This document shows, piece by piece, positions 33,175-41,190 of a stretch of 64,000 nucleotides of DNA; position 1 is the first letter of the stretch; each line of letters starts with the position of its first letter. Origin of the DNA: an uncultured Christensenella sp. (lineage in GTDB: Bacteria > Bacillota > Clostridia > Christensenellales > Borkfalkiaceae). A program made the translations under genes and the position numbers. The DNA is taken from NCBI GenBank assembly GCA_910577375.1, contig CAJTLT010000004.1:123216-187215 (forward strand), read 5' to 3'. The notes below the pieces were generated by a model, which saw only the letters and a program-made list of their open reading frames with translations, did no database searches and was not told where the DNA came from.

Positions 33175-35303
33175 TGTTGCAAGAAGCGATAGACCTTCAA
33201 AAGCGTGCGGTCGAAGAACTATTATCGCAGGCGGCATATAAACACGAAATCACTTTTAAGGCCCCTACAGGAAGCGGAAAAACGTATATGATGGCTGACT
33301 TTATGAATAGAGTTTTAAGTCAGCAATCGAACGTTATATTTTTAGTTTCTACATTATCAAAAGGCGATTTGGCTGCACAAAACTACGACAAGTTTTGTGA
33401 TTATGCCGAGTGTGGCTACTTCCCTAATTTGAAACCGTATTTAATTACAAGTGAAATATCCGGTGAAGAAAGGTTATTTATTCCTACCGATTACAATGTT
33501 TACCTATTGCCTCGTGATTTGTATAAGAAAGGTGGAAAACTTATGCAAGGCGCAATGGAAAACTTTTTACAAACATTTACATTAAACACATTCTTTGGCG
33601 GGCTTGATAAAAAAATATACTTAATAAAAGACGAATGTCATATTGCAACAAATAATCTCGATAGCTTGTCAGAGAAAAATTTTGAGAAAATATTTAATTT
33701 TTCTGCTACTCCGAATTTACGTAGAGGTCAAAATCCTGACGTTGAAATTAAAGATGATGATGCCGTCAAAGCACGTTTGATAAAGCATATAGAATTTGGT
33801 GAAGAAACCGACACTGTTGCTGATGCTATTCGTAAATTTGAAGAAATTAAAGTTAATTATAGAAATTTATTAGGTGTAAATCCGTGTTTGATTATTCAAA
33901 TATCTAATAAAGATAAAGCGGATTACGAACTTAATAATGTAATTTTTCCCGAACTTAATAAAGCCGAGCATCAAGATTTGAAATGGATGCTTATTGTTGA
34001 TGACGATAAGGCGTGCAATACCAATGATAGTTTTAAAGCAAAGAAATTACCTGTTTCAAGATGGAAAGATTACGCAAAACAAAATACCGCTACTATTGAT
34101 ATAATTATATTTAAGATGGTTATATCAGAGGGTTGGGATATTCCAAGAGCCTGTATGCTTTATCAAGTTCGAGATACAAAAAGTTTGCAACTTGATGAGC
34201 AGGTTATGGGTAGAGTTCGGCGCAATCCCCGTCTTTTAGATTTTGAAACTATTTCAGAACCAGCAAAGCGTTTGGCTACTACTGCGTGGATATGGGGGAT
34301 TGTTCCAGAAGAAAAGAAAAAGGTTTTCAGCGTAAAATTATTTGATGAACCCGAAGATATTACAAATGAATTAAAAGTTAAGACCACGAAATTGAAACCT
34401 TTGACAGAGCAAGAAGGGTTTAATTTGCAAAACTTCCTTAACTCCCAATCTGCTTTGCCAACCTATTCTGATATCTTTACGTTATACCGCAAGCTGGATA
34501 AGGCGGACGGTATTGTTAAAGATATGTGCTATTCCTATTCTGACACGATAGAAAAATGGTGGAAGTTTGCAGAGCATATAGATAGTATTTCAAGAGAAAG
34601 CAGTAAGTATATTTGTGATTACTCGCAAAGTATGGAAGTGTGCAAAGATGATATGGGTACTCCTATATTATCGTCATTCCCCACAGCTTCTCTTTATGTT
34701 GATAACGGTAATTATGTTAATATAAGTGATTGGGTATGGCGTCGTAGAGATGGCAAAGACAAGTTTTCATTTGATAGTGATGCCGAAAGAGAATGGGCTG
34801 ATATTTTAAAATACTTATCTTTTAGAAATACTGCTGACGGTAAAGCACAAGCCATTAAAAGCGTTATAACGGGCAAGAATAATCCTATTGCTGGAAGAAT
34901 TAACATTTTTAATGAAGTTGAGCCGGAAAAGGTTAATCCCACAAATAAATATTTATGGGGCAAAAATTTTCTTTATAATTCTGAAATAAGATTTGAGTAT
35001 TACTTGGATGGTGTTCATTCGTCTTATCCTGATTTTATAATGAAAGACCATAATGGACGCATTCATATTTTTGAAGTAAAAAGCGTGAACATAAGTAATA
35101 CTATTGCGGGTGGCTTTGATAGTGAAAAGTATAAAGTTAAAGTTGAAGAATTAAAAAAATGCTATAAGCAAGCGTCAATTTTAACAAGTCATATTTTCTA
35201 TCTGCCTGTATTAAAAGACGATATATGGTTTATTACGCAGTTTATAAACGGTAATGAACGAACTATTACAAAAGAACAATTCTTTGATTTTGTCATTGCA
35301 TAA
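33174..35303 (+). CDS. res: Type III restriction enzyme Res subunit
   Basis: A 709-residue ATP-dependent helicase-endonuclease that cuts DNA in complex with Mod. Walker A APTGSGKTY (G33-T37), DEAD-type box DECH from D153, then helicase motifs VISEGWDIPRACMLYQVRDT and QVMGRVRRNP. The C-terminal PD-(D/E)XK nuclease is visible as PDFIMKDHNGRIHIFEVKS, with D620, E634 and K636. The start is ATG 33174, with GGAGG 10 bases upstream, overlapping the mod stop. Looks intact. Confidence 0.92.
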   Translation: MLQEAIDLQKRAVEELLSQAAYKHEITFKAPTGSGKTYMMADFMNRVLSQQSNVIFLVSTLSKGDLAAQNYDKFCDYAECGYFPNLKPYLITSEISGEERLFIPTDYNVYLLPRDLYKKGGKLMQGAMENFLQTFTLNTFFGGLDKKIYLIKDECHIATNNLDSLSEKNFEKIFNFSATPNLRRGQNPDVEIKDDDAVKARLIKHIEFGEETDTVADAIRKFEEIKVNYRNLLGVNPCLIIQISNKDKADYELNNVIFPELNKAEHQDLKWMLIVDDDKACNTNDSFKAKKLPVSRWKDYAKQNTATIDIIIFKMVISEGWDIPRACMLYQVRDTKSLQLDEQVMGRVRRNPRLLDFETISEPAKRLATTAWIWGIVPEEKKKVFSVKLFDEPEDITNELKVKTTKLKPLTEQEGFNLQNFLNSQSALPTYSDIFTLYRKLDKADGIVKDMCYSYSDTIEKWWKFAEHIDSISRESSKYICDYSQSMEVCKDDMGTPILSSFPTASLYVDNGNYVNISDWVWRRRDGKDKFSFDSDAEREWADILKYLSFRNTADGKAQAIKSVITGKNNPIAGRINIFNEVEPEKVNPTNKYLWGKNFLYNSEIRFEYYLDGVHSSYPDFIMKDHNGRIHIFEVKSVNISNTIAGGFDSEKYKVKVEELKKCYKQASILTSHIFYLPVLKDDIWFITQFINGNERTITKEQFFDFVIA

Positions 35304-35325
35304 TAATTTGGAGGCAATAACAGAT

Positions 35326-36162
35326 ATGTTAAGCATTGGTAATTGTACTATTATAGATTTTAAAGATGTTGTGCAATCTACGAAAAATGAAGTTAATAAT
35401 ATTGCAGTTCATACTGTTAATACTTGGCAATATGGAAGAAGTGATGCAGAAAAATTAGCTGACACAAAAATAGGCAAGTTTGCGGAAGACGTTGTTATTA
35501 CTATTCTTGATAAACTTAACATTGATGGGTATTATTCATATGATAGTTTTCGCACAGATAATTTTAAGTCGCACGCACCATTTGACGGCATTCTTTCTAA
35601 AAATTTAAGCCAGCAACTTGTTGATTTAATAAACGATAGTGTTAAAAATGAAGGAAGCCGCTTGAGTATTGATACAAGAGAAGCAATACGTAAATCTAAT
35701 GCTCATACGGTTGAAATCAAATCAACAAGGTTAGCTGTTAAATATAAGGCCCGTGCAGGATTTACTTCTTATAACGATGAGAAGTCTATTCAAAATCTAA
35801 TCAATCACTTAATGGGATTAGACTTCCTTAATTATCCTTATTATACTCGTTATGGGGATATGTCTTATGAAAAATACTGTGTGTTTGTGGAACAGCGTAT
35901 TAAATCGGGATTAGGTTTAGATGCTCTTAAAGTAAAAGTTCGTGAATTAGAGCTTTTACATTCAACGGACATTTTTATAAGGGTATTTATGGATGAAGAC
36001 AATCAAAAAGCAATCGTAATGGGTTGGATAGACCGCAATAGATTTTTTACTCCACCTGAAACACATAAGTTAATTTTACCGGGCAAGTCAGAAGTTCCTT
36101 TATATTTTGTAAAGGCTTTGCGGTTTGGCTATCCGTTGAGTAAGTTAAAAGAACTTTTATAG
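35326..36162 (+). CDS. PD-(D/E)XK nuclease-like protein linked to the Type III operon
   Basis: A 278-residue protein with the elements of a restriction-type nuclease core: a glutamate in KIGKFAEDVVITILD, an aspartate in APFDGILSKN, and the E-x-K strand in HTVEIKSTRLAV. It resembles small restriction endonucleases or nucleases associated with restriction systems. It follows res by 22 bases (GGAGG, then ATG 35326) and precedes an AlbA_2 gene, so it probably belongs to the same defence operon. Standard Type III systems do not need a third nuclease, so its role is open. Confidence 0.65.
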   Translation: MLSIGNCTIIDFKDVVQSTKNEVNNIAVHTVNTWQYGRSDAEKLADTKIGKFAEDVVITILDKLNIDGYYSYDSFRTDNFKSHAPFDGILSKNLSQQLVDLINDSVKNEGSRLSIDTREAIRKSNAHTVEIKSTRLAVKYKARAGFTSYNDEKSIQNLINHLMGLDFLNYPYYTRYGDMSYEKYCVFVEQRIKSGLGLDALKVKVRELELLHSTDIFIRVFMDEDNQKAIVMGWIDRNRFFTPPETHKLILPGKSEVPLYFVKALRFGYPLSKLKELL

Positions 36163-36183
36163 CATAAAAGAGGAGTTGGTTTT

Positions 36184-37293
36184 ATGTTTTATAGTCCATT
36201 TAAGGGCATAAAAAATATATCTGATATAAGTAAGTTACAATACTCCGATTTGGAAATTTTGAAATCGCAAGACGAGTGTTATTGTATTGAATATAAGGTA
36301 AAATATGATAAGGACTTTAAAGAAAAGAAACTTCCGAAAGCTGTTTGTGCTTTCTCAAACCGAAACGGAGGCTGGCTTTTTGTTGGTGTCAATGATAAGG
36401 GTATCGTTGAGGATATTGACTTATCAAATATTACAACAGAAGCATTATATTCACTAATAGCAAGTCGAGTTCACCCGTTGCCCTATGTAAGTATTGCTAT
36501 ATTAGAAAATCCAAACAATGTTGGATTTGGTGTTATCGCATTTTATGTCAAAGAAGGTAAAAATACTCCTTTTATAGCAAATGGAATAGTTTATGTAAGA
36601 AATGGTAACACTTCCGATCCAGCTGACCGTTCTGCTCTTGATTTGCTGATAAAGCAAGGGCTTGATTATTCCGACCTTTCCTTAAAATGTCTTGACGCAA
36701 ACGAAAATGAGTTCGCTTTTTCGGAAAAGCCTTACGGGGATAATGTCATTGTTGATGCAACTCATTTGGCTTTTAATGGATGCGTTTACGGGTGTCATAG
36801 AATTGCTTTATATCTGCAAAATGACGGCAAACATTTTGACGAAAATATCGAATTAACTATCAAAATGCCTCGACAATGCTATTTCGACATATTATCAAGG
36901 CTGAAACGTAATCCTAATAGTGAATACGAAAAATTATTTGATGAGTTTACGTCTTTGCCTGCAACGCATGGGATTGTTGAATATTTATCTCCAAGACTAA
37001 TAAATAGTGCCCCTTCTTCGCCTTTCCTTACGACTTCATATAGAAATCCACAATATGAGTGGGAATATATGAAGTATTTATTTGAGTATGCATATAATGA
37101 TTTTCAAATAATTCAAGAAGGCGATGATATATTTATGAAAATAATCTTTAGGGAAATAAATCCCCAACAAAAAATGTTTTTACCGGCAATGTTATTGTGT
37201 ACAAGTTCACTTGATTGTATAGAGTACACAATAACAAGCAAGTATTCAATGACGCTAATAACGGGAACATTAAATAAAAATAAACATAATTAA
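36184..37293 (+). CDS. AlbA_2 (Schlafen-type) domain protein
   Basis: A 369-residue protein whose first 160 residues match the AlbA_2/Schlafen AAA_4-type domain: CYCIEYKVKYDKDFKEKKLP, then AVCAFSNRNGGWLFVGVNDK, and TPFIANGIVYVRNGNTSDPA. Such domains bind nucleic acid or ATP in regulators and defence genes. The C-terminal 200 residues are not recognised. It is the last gene of the restriction operon, 21 bases downstream of the nuclease-like gene, and ends at a strong hairpin terminator. Confidence 0.8.
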   Translation: MFYSPFKGIKNISDISKLQYSDLEILKSQDECYCIEYKVKYDKDFKEKKLPKAVCAFSNRNGGWLFVGVNDKGIVEDIDLSNITTEALYSLIASRVHPLPYVSIAILENPNNVGFGVIAFYVKEGKNTPFIANGIVYVRNGNTSDPADRSALDLLIKQGLDYSDLSLKCLDANENEFAFSEKPYGDNVIVDATHLAFNGCVYGCHRIALYLQNDGKHFDENIELTIKMPRQCYFDILSRLKRNPNSEYEKLFDEFTSLPATHGIVEYLSPRLINSAPSSPFLTTSYRNPQYEWEYMKYLFEYAYNDFQIIQEGDDIFMKIIFREINPQQKMFLPAMLLCTSSLDCIEYTITSKYSMTLITGTLNKNKHN

Positions 37294-37313
37294 GTAATTT
37301 TTATATGCACGAG

Positions 37314-37350
37314 AAAACGCCGAGAATCCGTAAGGAATCTCGGCGTTTTA
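37314..37350. terminator. Terminator, repeat-family member 1
   Basis: A 12-bp stem AAAACGCCGAGA/TCTCGGCGTTTT extended inside by TCC-GTAA-GGA, a GNRA-type tetraloop. It ends the restriction operon and also fits the small leftward gene next to it. Confidence 0.88.
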
Positions 37351-37353
37351 TGT

Positions 37354-37581
37354 TTAGATAATGTTTTTTATTTCTTCAAAGTTTAGTACTTTGGGTTTCA
37401 TTGCCGCCATGCAGGTTGTGTTTGTGCCGAAAAATTGCTTGCTATGCAAATCAATAATAATAACGGGGAAATTATAATTATCATTTGTTAAGCGTTGAGC
37501 GTTACAAAAGCCGAGTTGTTCAAGTTGCTTAAAGTTTTCGTTGACATTGTTTAGCCTGACTACAAGTTGTGTATTGTTCAT
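37354..37581 (-). CDS. Hypothetical protein (75 residues)
   Basis: Starting at ATG 37581 behind an AAGG box, the product (MNNTQLVVRLNNVNENFKQL and onward) is soluble, with no signal peptide. It includes HSKQFFGTNTTCMAAMKP, a stretch seen in small accessory proteins of mobile elements, but I cannot name a family. It runs leftward toward the terminator at 37314-37350. Confidence 0.55.
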   Translation of the reverse strand: MNNTQLVVRLNNVNENFKQLEQLGFCNAQRLTNDNYNFPVIIIDLHSKQFFGTNTTCMAAMKPKVLNFEEIKNII

Positions 37582-37850
37582 AAAATACCTTCTCAAAATT
37601 TATTCCATAAATAAGCATTGAAAAAGCCCATCGTTACGACGGGCTTATTTTTTATATTATCCCATCGTTCTGCCGTTAGCACCTTGCTAAATGTAGGTTG
37701 CTGTGTGTTCATTGGGGCAGTCCCTTGCACACTCTTTATGGTAAATGAAGTTTATAATAAAATCTTTATTTTGTCAAGCAATAATTCAGACAGCCGAGAA
37801 TCCGTTAAGGAATCTCGGCTCTTTTATTTTTGTGTTAAGGGGTTTCTTAA
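37582..37850. other. Gap with two terminator hairpins
   Basis: Contains AAGCCC/GGGCTT with inner TCGT/ACGA (37623-37645), flanked by A and T runs on both sides, and member 2 of the GNRA-like hairpin family (37792-37825). No gene is supported. Confidence 0.6.
37792..37825. terminator. Terminator, repeat-family member 2
   Basis: AGCCGAGA (37792-37799) pairs with TCTCGGCT (37813-37820), with the inner TCC-GTTAA-GGA. It is nearly the same sequence as members 1 and 3. It probably ends the leftward 39226-37851 operon. Confidence 0.82.
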
Positions 37851-38012
37851 TTAGAATAATGTTATGTACCACTCCCAAAATTCTTTATAATAATTCCATG
37901 TATCTTCCCCTTTTACTGCATATATAATACAAAATTCAATTAGTAATATACCAACATATATAGAAACGGCGATTAGTACATATTTTAAGACTTTTAATAT
38001 AGTTTTTTTCAT
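37851..38012 (-). CDS. Small membrane protein (53 residues)
   Basis: Reading from ATG 38012 the peptide begins MKKTILKVLKYVLIAVSIYV and has one membrane helix (about 9-30) and an aromatic C-terminus (WNYYKEFWEWYITLF). Its ATG overlaps the stop of the upstream gene (ATGA) and GGAAG serves as the ribosome binding site, so the two are coupled. Confidence 0.65.
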   Translation of the reverse strand: MKKTILKVLKYVLIAVSIYVGILLIEFCIIYAVKGEDTWNYYKEFWEWYITLF

Positions 38013-39226
38013 TTGCTTCCCTTGCGTATCCTTTTTTCTTTGACATAATGAATAATCAGAATTGTTACTAATACAACAAGAACGCAACCGGCTATGCCTG
38101 CAATTACAAACAATGCGATACGCCACGGTTCTATTTTTGTGTTATCTCCGTATATGCTCGTTGGCTTTTTAGACGAACTGAAAACAAAGTAGAAATCGCC
38201 GTTCACGTTCTGGGCGGTATAGGTGTAGTCATTTTCTTTTTTAATCTCTGCGCTGCTTTCTATAACAAATGGCAAGCTGCTGTTAAGTTCAATAGTATAA
38301 TCAATGCTATAATTACCCGTTGCGGTAACTTCGGTCATATAAATTGCAGGGGTAAAGCTGGTGTTCTTTTGCACGTCAACGGGCATTGAATATTCGATAG
38401 TGCAGGACGGTTGAACTTCGATTTTATAGGCAATTAACCGCAGTTGAGTGTAGCTATCTAAAAAGTAATTGAAGAACTCGTAGTTTTTATTTGTTGCTAA
38501 TGCTTGTTTTGTGATAGCGTATAAAAAGTCGGGTGAAGCCGTTCCAAGCGGTTCAAAATAGTCATTAAGTTCTTCAAAGTAACGGGCGATAAATTCTTTA
38601 ATAGTAACAGTTTCTTTCGTAAATTCGGCACTACTGCTAAATTCGGAACAGTCGCCGTTGATAATAAATATTTCGTAGGGAATATCAGGTTGAGCATCAT
38701 TGACTGTATATTTGTGATGCCTGTCGCCCCTGCTTTCAGAACGGTTGGTCGTTAGCCTGTAAATATAGTTTTGATTTTCAAGCATTGTGAAGTCTATTGT
38801 AAAACTTTCGGTGCTTGATTTTAGTGTGTAAATTGTACCCGTCATTTCACCGATTTCAGTCGTATAAAAATCGTAGGTTAGCCTATCGGTGAAAATGCTG
38901 TAAGGCTCGCCGTAGCAAATCTCGCCTTCCACGTCAATATCTATCTGGGGAATGGTGAAAGCGTTGGCAATGAACGGTATATACAAAGTTACATTTTCGC
39001 TTTCGGAGTTTATAGAATATTTAGAAAGTTGTTCGGCTTTCCCGTCGGCATCAATAACATATTTTACGTTACCGCTTATTTCTACGTTTTGGTTATCGCA
39101 GTACAGGCTAAAAGCCGGTATAGGATTTTCAAAAGTCATTGCGTTCGCAGTAGTAACCGAAAGCGGTATCGAAAGTGTAAGAAGCAATGTAAAAAATATA
39201 GTTGATAATTTTATTTTATTTCGCAT
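38009..39226 (-). CDS. Surface protein with signal peptide and C-terminal membrane anchor
   Basis: A 405-residue exported protein: signal peptide (LSTIFFTLLLTLSIPLSVTTANA, about 7-29), a beta-rich ectodomain of about 330 residues, and one C-terminal helix (IALFVIAGIAGCVLVVLVTILII, about 370-392) followed by a basic stop-transfer tail (KEKRIRKGSK). Topology resembles the large surface protein at 24884-27097, but the gene lies on the opposite strand outside that operon. No enzymatic motif is seen; it may be an exclusion or adhesion protein of the element. Confidence 0.7.
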   Translation of the reverse strand: MRNKIKLSTIFFTLLLTLSIPLSVTTANAMTFENPIPAFSLYCDNQNVEISGNVKYVIDADGKAEQLSKYSINSESENVTLYIPFIANAFTIPQIDIDVEGEICYGEPYSIFTDRLTYDFYTTEIGEMTGTIYTLKSSTESFTIDFTMLENQNYIYRLTTNRSESRGDRHHKYTVNDAQPDIPYEIFIINGDCSEFSSSAEFTKETVTIKEFIARYFEELNDYFEPLGTASPDFLYAITKQALATNKNYEFFNYFLDSYTQLRLIAYKIEVQPSCTIEYSMPVDVQKNTSFTPAIYMTEVTATGNYSIDYTIELNSSLPFVIESSAEIKKENDYTYTAQNVNGDFYFVFSSSKKPTSIYGDNTKIEPWRIALFVIAGIAGCVLVVLVTILIIHYVKEKRIRKGSK

Positions 39227-39234
39227 AGGTTTAT

Positions 39235-39438
39235 TTACTTGTTGTCTATTTCTATAGTTTCACTCAATTCAATATAATCTTCTTCTTGGGAATTTTTACA
39301 ACAGCGTCTTAAATAATCAAGACCACCGTCAACACTACAACTTTCACAAGAACAAGTTACAAAGTCATGACGGTGTGTTGATACGATTATATCGCCACAG
39401 TGTTTACATTGAATTGCATTCTTTATTATCTTTCTCAA
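39235..39438 (-). CDS. Small cysteine-rich zinc-binding protein
   Basis: A 67-residue protein with IQCKHCGDIIVSTHRHDFVT then CSCESCSVDGGLDYLRRCC. The CxxC...CxCxxC pattern indicates zinc binding. Nearly this same motif is frequent in small Bacillota proteins of unknown function. It lies 9 bases upstream of the surface protein gene and is probably cotranscribed. Confidence 0.75.
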   Translation of the reverse strand: MRKIIKNAIQCKHCGDIIVSTHRHDFVTCSCESCSVDGGLDYLRRCCKNSQEEDYIELSETIEIDNK

Positions 39439-39512
39439 AGTAGTACTCCTTTTATTTTTTAGTGTTTAATTTTACTGAATTTATTTTCAGTGAAAAAATT
39501 TTCAGTAAAAAT

Positions 39513-40028
39513 TTAGCTGATTTTTTGTAGGTCAATTAACTCGATAATTTTATTTTTGCTTTTGGCGTATTTTATCGTGTACCACGTTCCGCCTTTTTCT
39601 TCGCCGTTGAAGGCGGCAATAACAATGTTGCTTTTATCTACCATATAGCGGTTGCGTTTTAACATACATTCGGGAGTGTAACGTTCTGAAATAAGGTTCA
39701 CGCTATCGGCACGAGCCAATAAACTGTTGTATCTTAATTTGTCTGCTTCCGACCATTTAAGCGTTTGGTTCTGGCAAGGTATGGCGCACTCCAAAGAAAA
39801 TGGGTAATGTTCTGCATCACGCAGGTATAACACGGTTTCGGCAAAATCTAAATCTACGCCTACTGCCATTCCTGAAATAAAACGGGTTGCGCCGTATTCA
39901 CGGTAGGCAAGGATAATATTTTGTTTTAACTGTTCTAAAAAGGCTTTGTGTTTAGGTTCGTCAATTCCGTATTTAAATGGAAAGCCTTTCGGTCTGTGTC
40001 CTGTACAACAACAAGTTTGATAATTCAT
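39513..40028 (-). CDS. SLOG-family protein (DUF1273, YpsA-like)
   Basis: A 171-residue protein with a Rossmann-like nucleotide-binding fold of the SLOG superfamily. It begins CCCTGHRPKGFPFKYGIDEP, then GATRFISGMAVGVDLDFAET, YPFSLECAIPCQNQTLKWSE and the C-terminal KSNIVIAAFNGEEKGGTWYT. SLOG proteins are thought to bind nucleotide-derived ligands and are common near defence and mobile-element genes. It is monocistronic or the first gene of the leftward set, divergent from the XRE regulator. Confidence 0.82.
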   Translation of the reverse strand: MNYQTCCCTGHRPKGFPFKYGIDEPKHKAFLEQLKQNIILAYREYGATRFISGMAVGVDLDFAETVLYLRDAEHYPFSLECAIPCQNQTLKWSEADKLRYNSLLARADSVNLISERYTPECMLKRNRYMVDKSNIVIAAFNGEEKGGTWYTIKYAKSKNKIIELIDLQKIS

Positions 40029-40211
40029 TTAATCCCCCTAATTAGAACTGTTTTATTGTGTTTTTATTTTTTTGTGTCAACTCTCAATGGTATAAATTGA
40101 GTATATATGGGAATTATAACATATAAATGCTGAATTACAATCAATTTTTACCATAAATAGTAGGCACTTGCTTAAAATCACTAACTTACAATGGTTGTAG
40201 CGGAGGAATTT
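40029..40211. promoter_or_regulatory. Divergent control region with operator-like palindrome
   Basis: AT-rich gap between the SLOG gene and the XRE regulator. CTCAAT/ATTGAG (40083-40101) encloses a possible -10 region. It is a plausible autoregulatory operator for the XRE protein. Confidence 0.4.
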
Positions 40212-40535
40212 ATGAATAAAAGCGTTACACCAGAAAGAAAGTTTTTGATTGATAGGTTAGGTATGCTGCGAGCAAGGGCCGGTTTGTCGGCAAGAGAATT
40301 GTCGGGGCAAATCGGAAAATCTAAAGCGTATATAGCCAAGTTTGATAACGGCGATTTAGCTATGCCATCAGAAGTCCTGCTTGATGCAATACAAGCCTGT
40401 GGTTCAACTCCAGAAGAATTTTTCTTTGAAGATATTGATAATTACAAAGAAGCAAAAGAATTGTTTGACATATACAAGGCTTTAAGCCCTGAAAATAAAG
40501 CAAGAGTTATAGATTTGATGAAGAATTTGAAGTAG
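40212..40535 (+). CDS. XRE-family helix-turn-helix regulator
   Basis: A 107-residue regulator. The N-terminal helix-turn-helix is clear (LGMLRARAGLSARELSGQIG, then KSKAYIAKFDNGDLAMPSEV), and the C-terminal helix EAKELFDIYKALSPENKARV is typical of short XRE repressors. ATG 40212 is chosen for the GGAGG nine bases upstream. It is the only rightward gene between two leftward operons and may control one or both of them. Confidence 0.85.
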   Translation: MNKSVTPERKFLIDRLGMLRARAGLSARELSGQIGKSKAYIAKFDNGDLAMPSEVLLDAIQACGSTPEEFFFEDIDNYKEAKELFDIYKALSPENKARVIDLMKNLK

Positions 40536-40540
40536 CATAA

Positions 40541-40580
40541 AAAAGCCCAGAATCCGTAAGGAATCCGGGCTTTTCGTTTT
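40541..40580. terminator. Terminator, repeat-family member 3
   Basis: AAAAGCCC (40541-40548) pairs with GGGCTTTT (40567-40574). The loop side AATCCGTAAGGAATC is the same as in the two hairpins at 37.3 and 37.8 kb. It serves the XRE gene and the convergent leftward operon. Confidence 0.85.
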
Positions 40581-40592
40581 ATTATGTTAAAA

Positions 40593-40880
40593 TCAGTTCT
40601 TTATAGAATATCTTCTGCCCCTGACTTCTATAGTGTTGTCTTTTATTATCGGCTCACCTTTATCGCAGGCACGCACGATAAAATTAACTTGTTCCGGCGG
40701 TGCTTTGGGTATGTTTCCAAAGTCGAAGCGTCCTTCTGCTCTGGCCTTTATAATCTTAATTCCCTTGTCGATAAGGCAAGAGGAAAAGTCATACAGTTCT
40801 TTAAACCTACCGTAAGCGTCCATAATGAAGCAAACGTCTTCTTTAGGGTAATATGCAGTAATTCTGAAATAGTTGTTCAT
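40593..40880 (-). CDS. Hypothetical protein (95 residues)
   Basis: A soluble 95-residue protein (MNNYFRITAYYPKEDVCFIM at the start, RGRRYSIKN at the end). The phrase FRITAYYPKEDVCFIMDAYG is seen in small proteins of clostridial mobile elements, with no known function. Last gene of the leftward accessory operon; it ends near the convergent terminator. Confidence 0.6.
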   Translation of the reverse strand: MNNYFRITAYYPKEDVCFIMDAYGRFKELYDFSSCLIDKGIKIIKARAEGRFDFGNIPKAPPEQVNFIVRACDKGEPIIKDNTIEVRGRRYSIKN

Positions 40881-40885
40881 ATATT

Positions 40886-41179
40886 TTAACTCCTTTTATA
40901 TCTTTTAAAAGCAAATTTAGTTTCAAGCCCCTGTATGGGGTAAGTTCTATTTTCGTCGAAGGGGGCAATGATTTCGCCTACAGTGTAGGGTGCAAAATCG
41001 TCTGTGAGAACGGCAACGCACTTATAACTTTCTACTTCGATTACGATAAAATCTTCTTCGTCAACAGCGCCGTAAAAGCCTTTTAAGTATTCTTTTGCGA
41101 ACTCGGCTTTTTCGGCAAGTTTAGGGCAGTCATATTTGAATTGGTTAAGGCTAATAATTTCATCAATATAGTTTTTCAT
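40886..41179 (-). CDS. Hypothetical protein (97 residues)
   Basis: Starts at ATG 41179 behind AAAAGGAG, giving MKNYIDEIISLNQFKYDCPK and ending FAFKRYKRS. It is soluble, acidic in the first half, with no recognisable motif. A longer reading frame overlapping the PcfJ-like gene is rejected in favour of this start. It is five bases from the next gene of the operon. Confidence 0.6.
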   Translation of the reverse strand: MKNYIDEIISLNQFKYDCPKLAEKAEFAKEYLKGFYGAVDEEDFIVIEVESYKCVAVLTDDFAPYTVGEIIAPFDENRTYPIQGLETKFAFKRYKRS

Positions 41180-41190
41180 TTTTACTCCTT

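Noticed and set aside
37582..37850. Possible small rightward gene (37618-37854) near the hairpins
   Set aside because: The reading frame starts inside a terminator stem and has no ribosome binding site; the hydrophobic content comes from AT-rich spacer.
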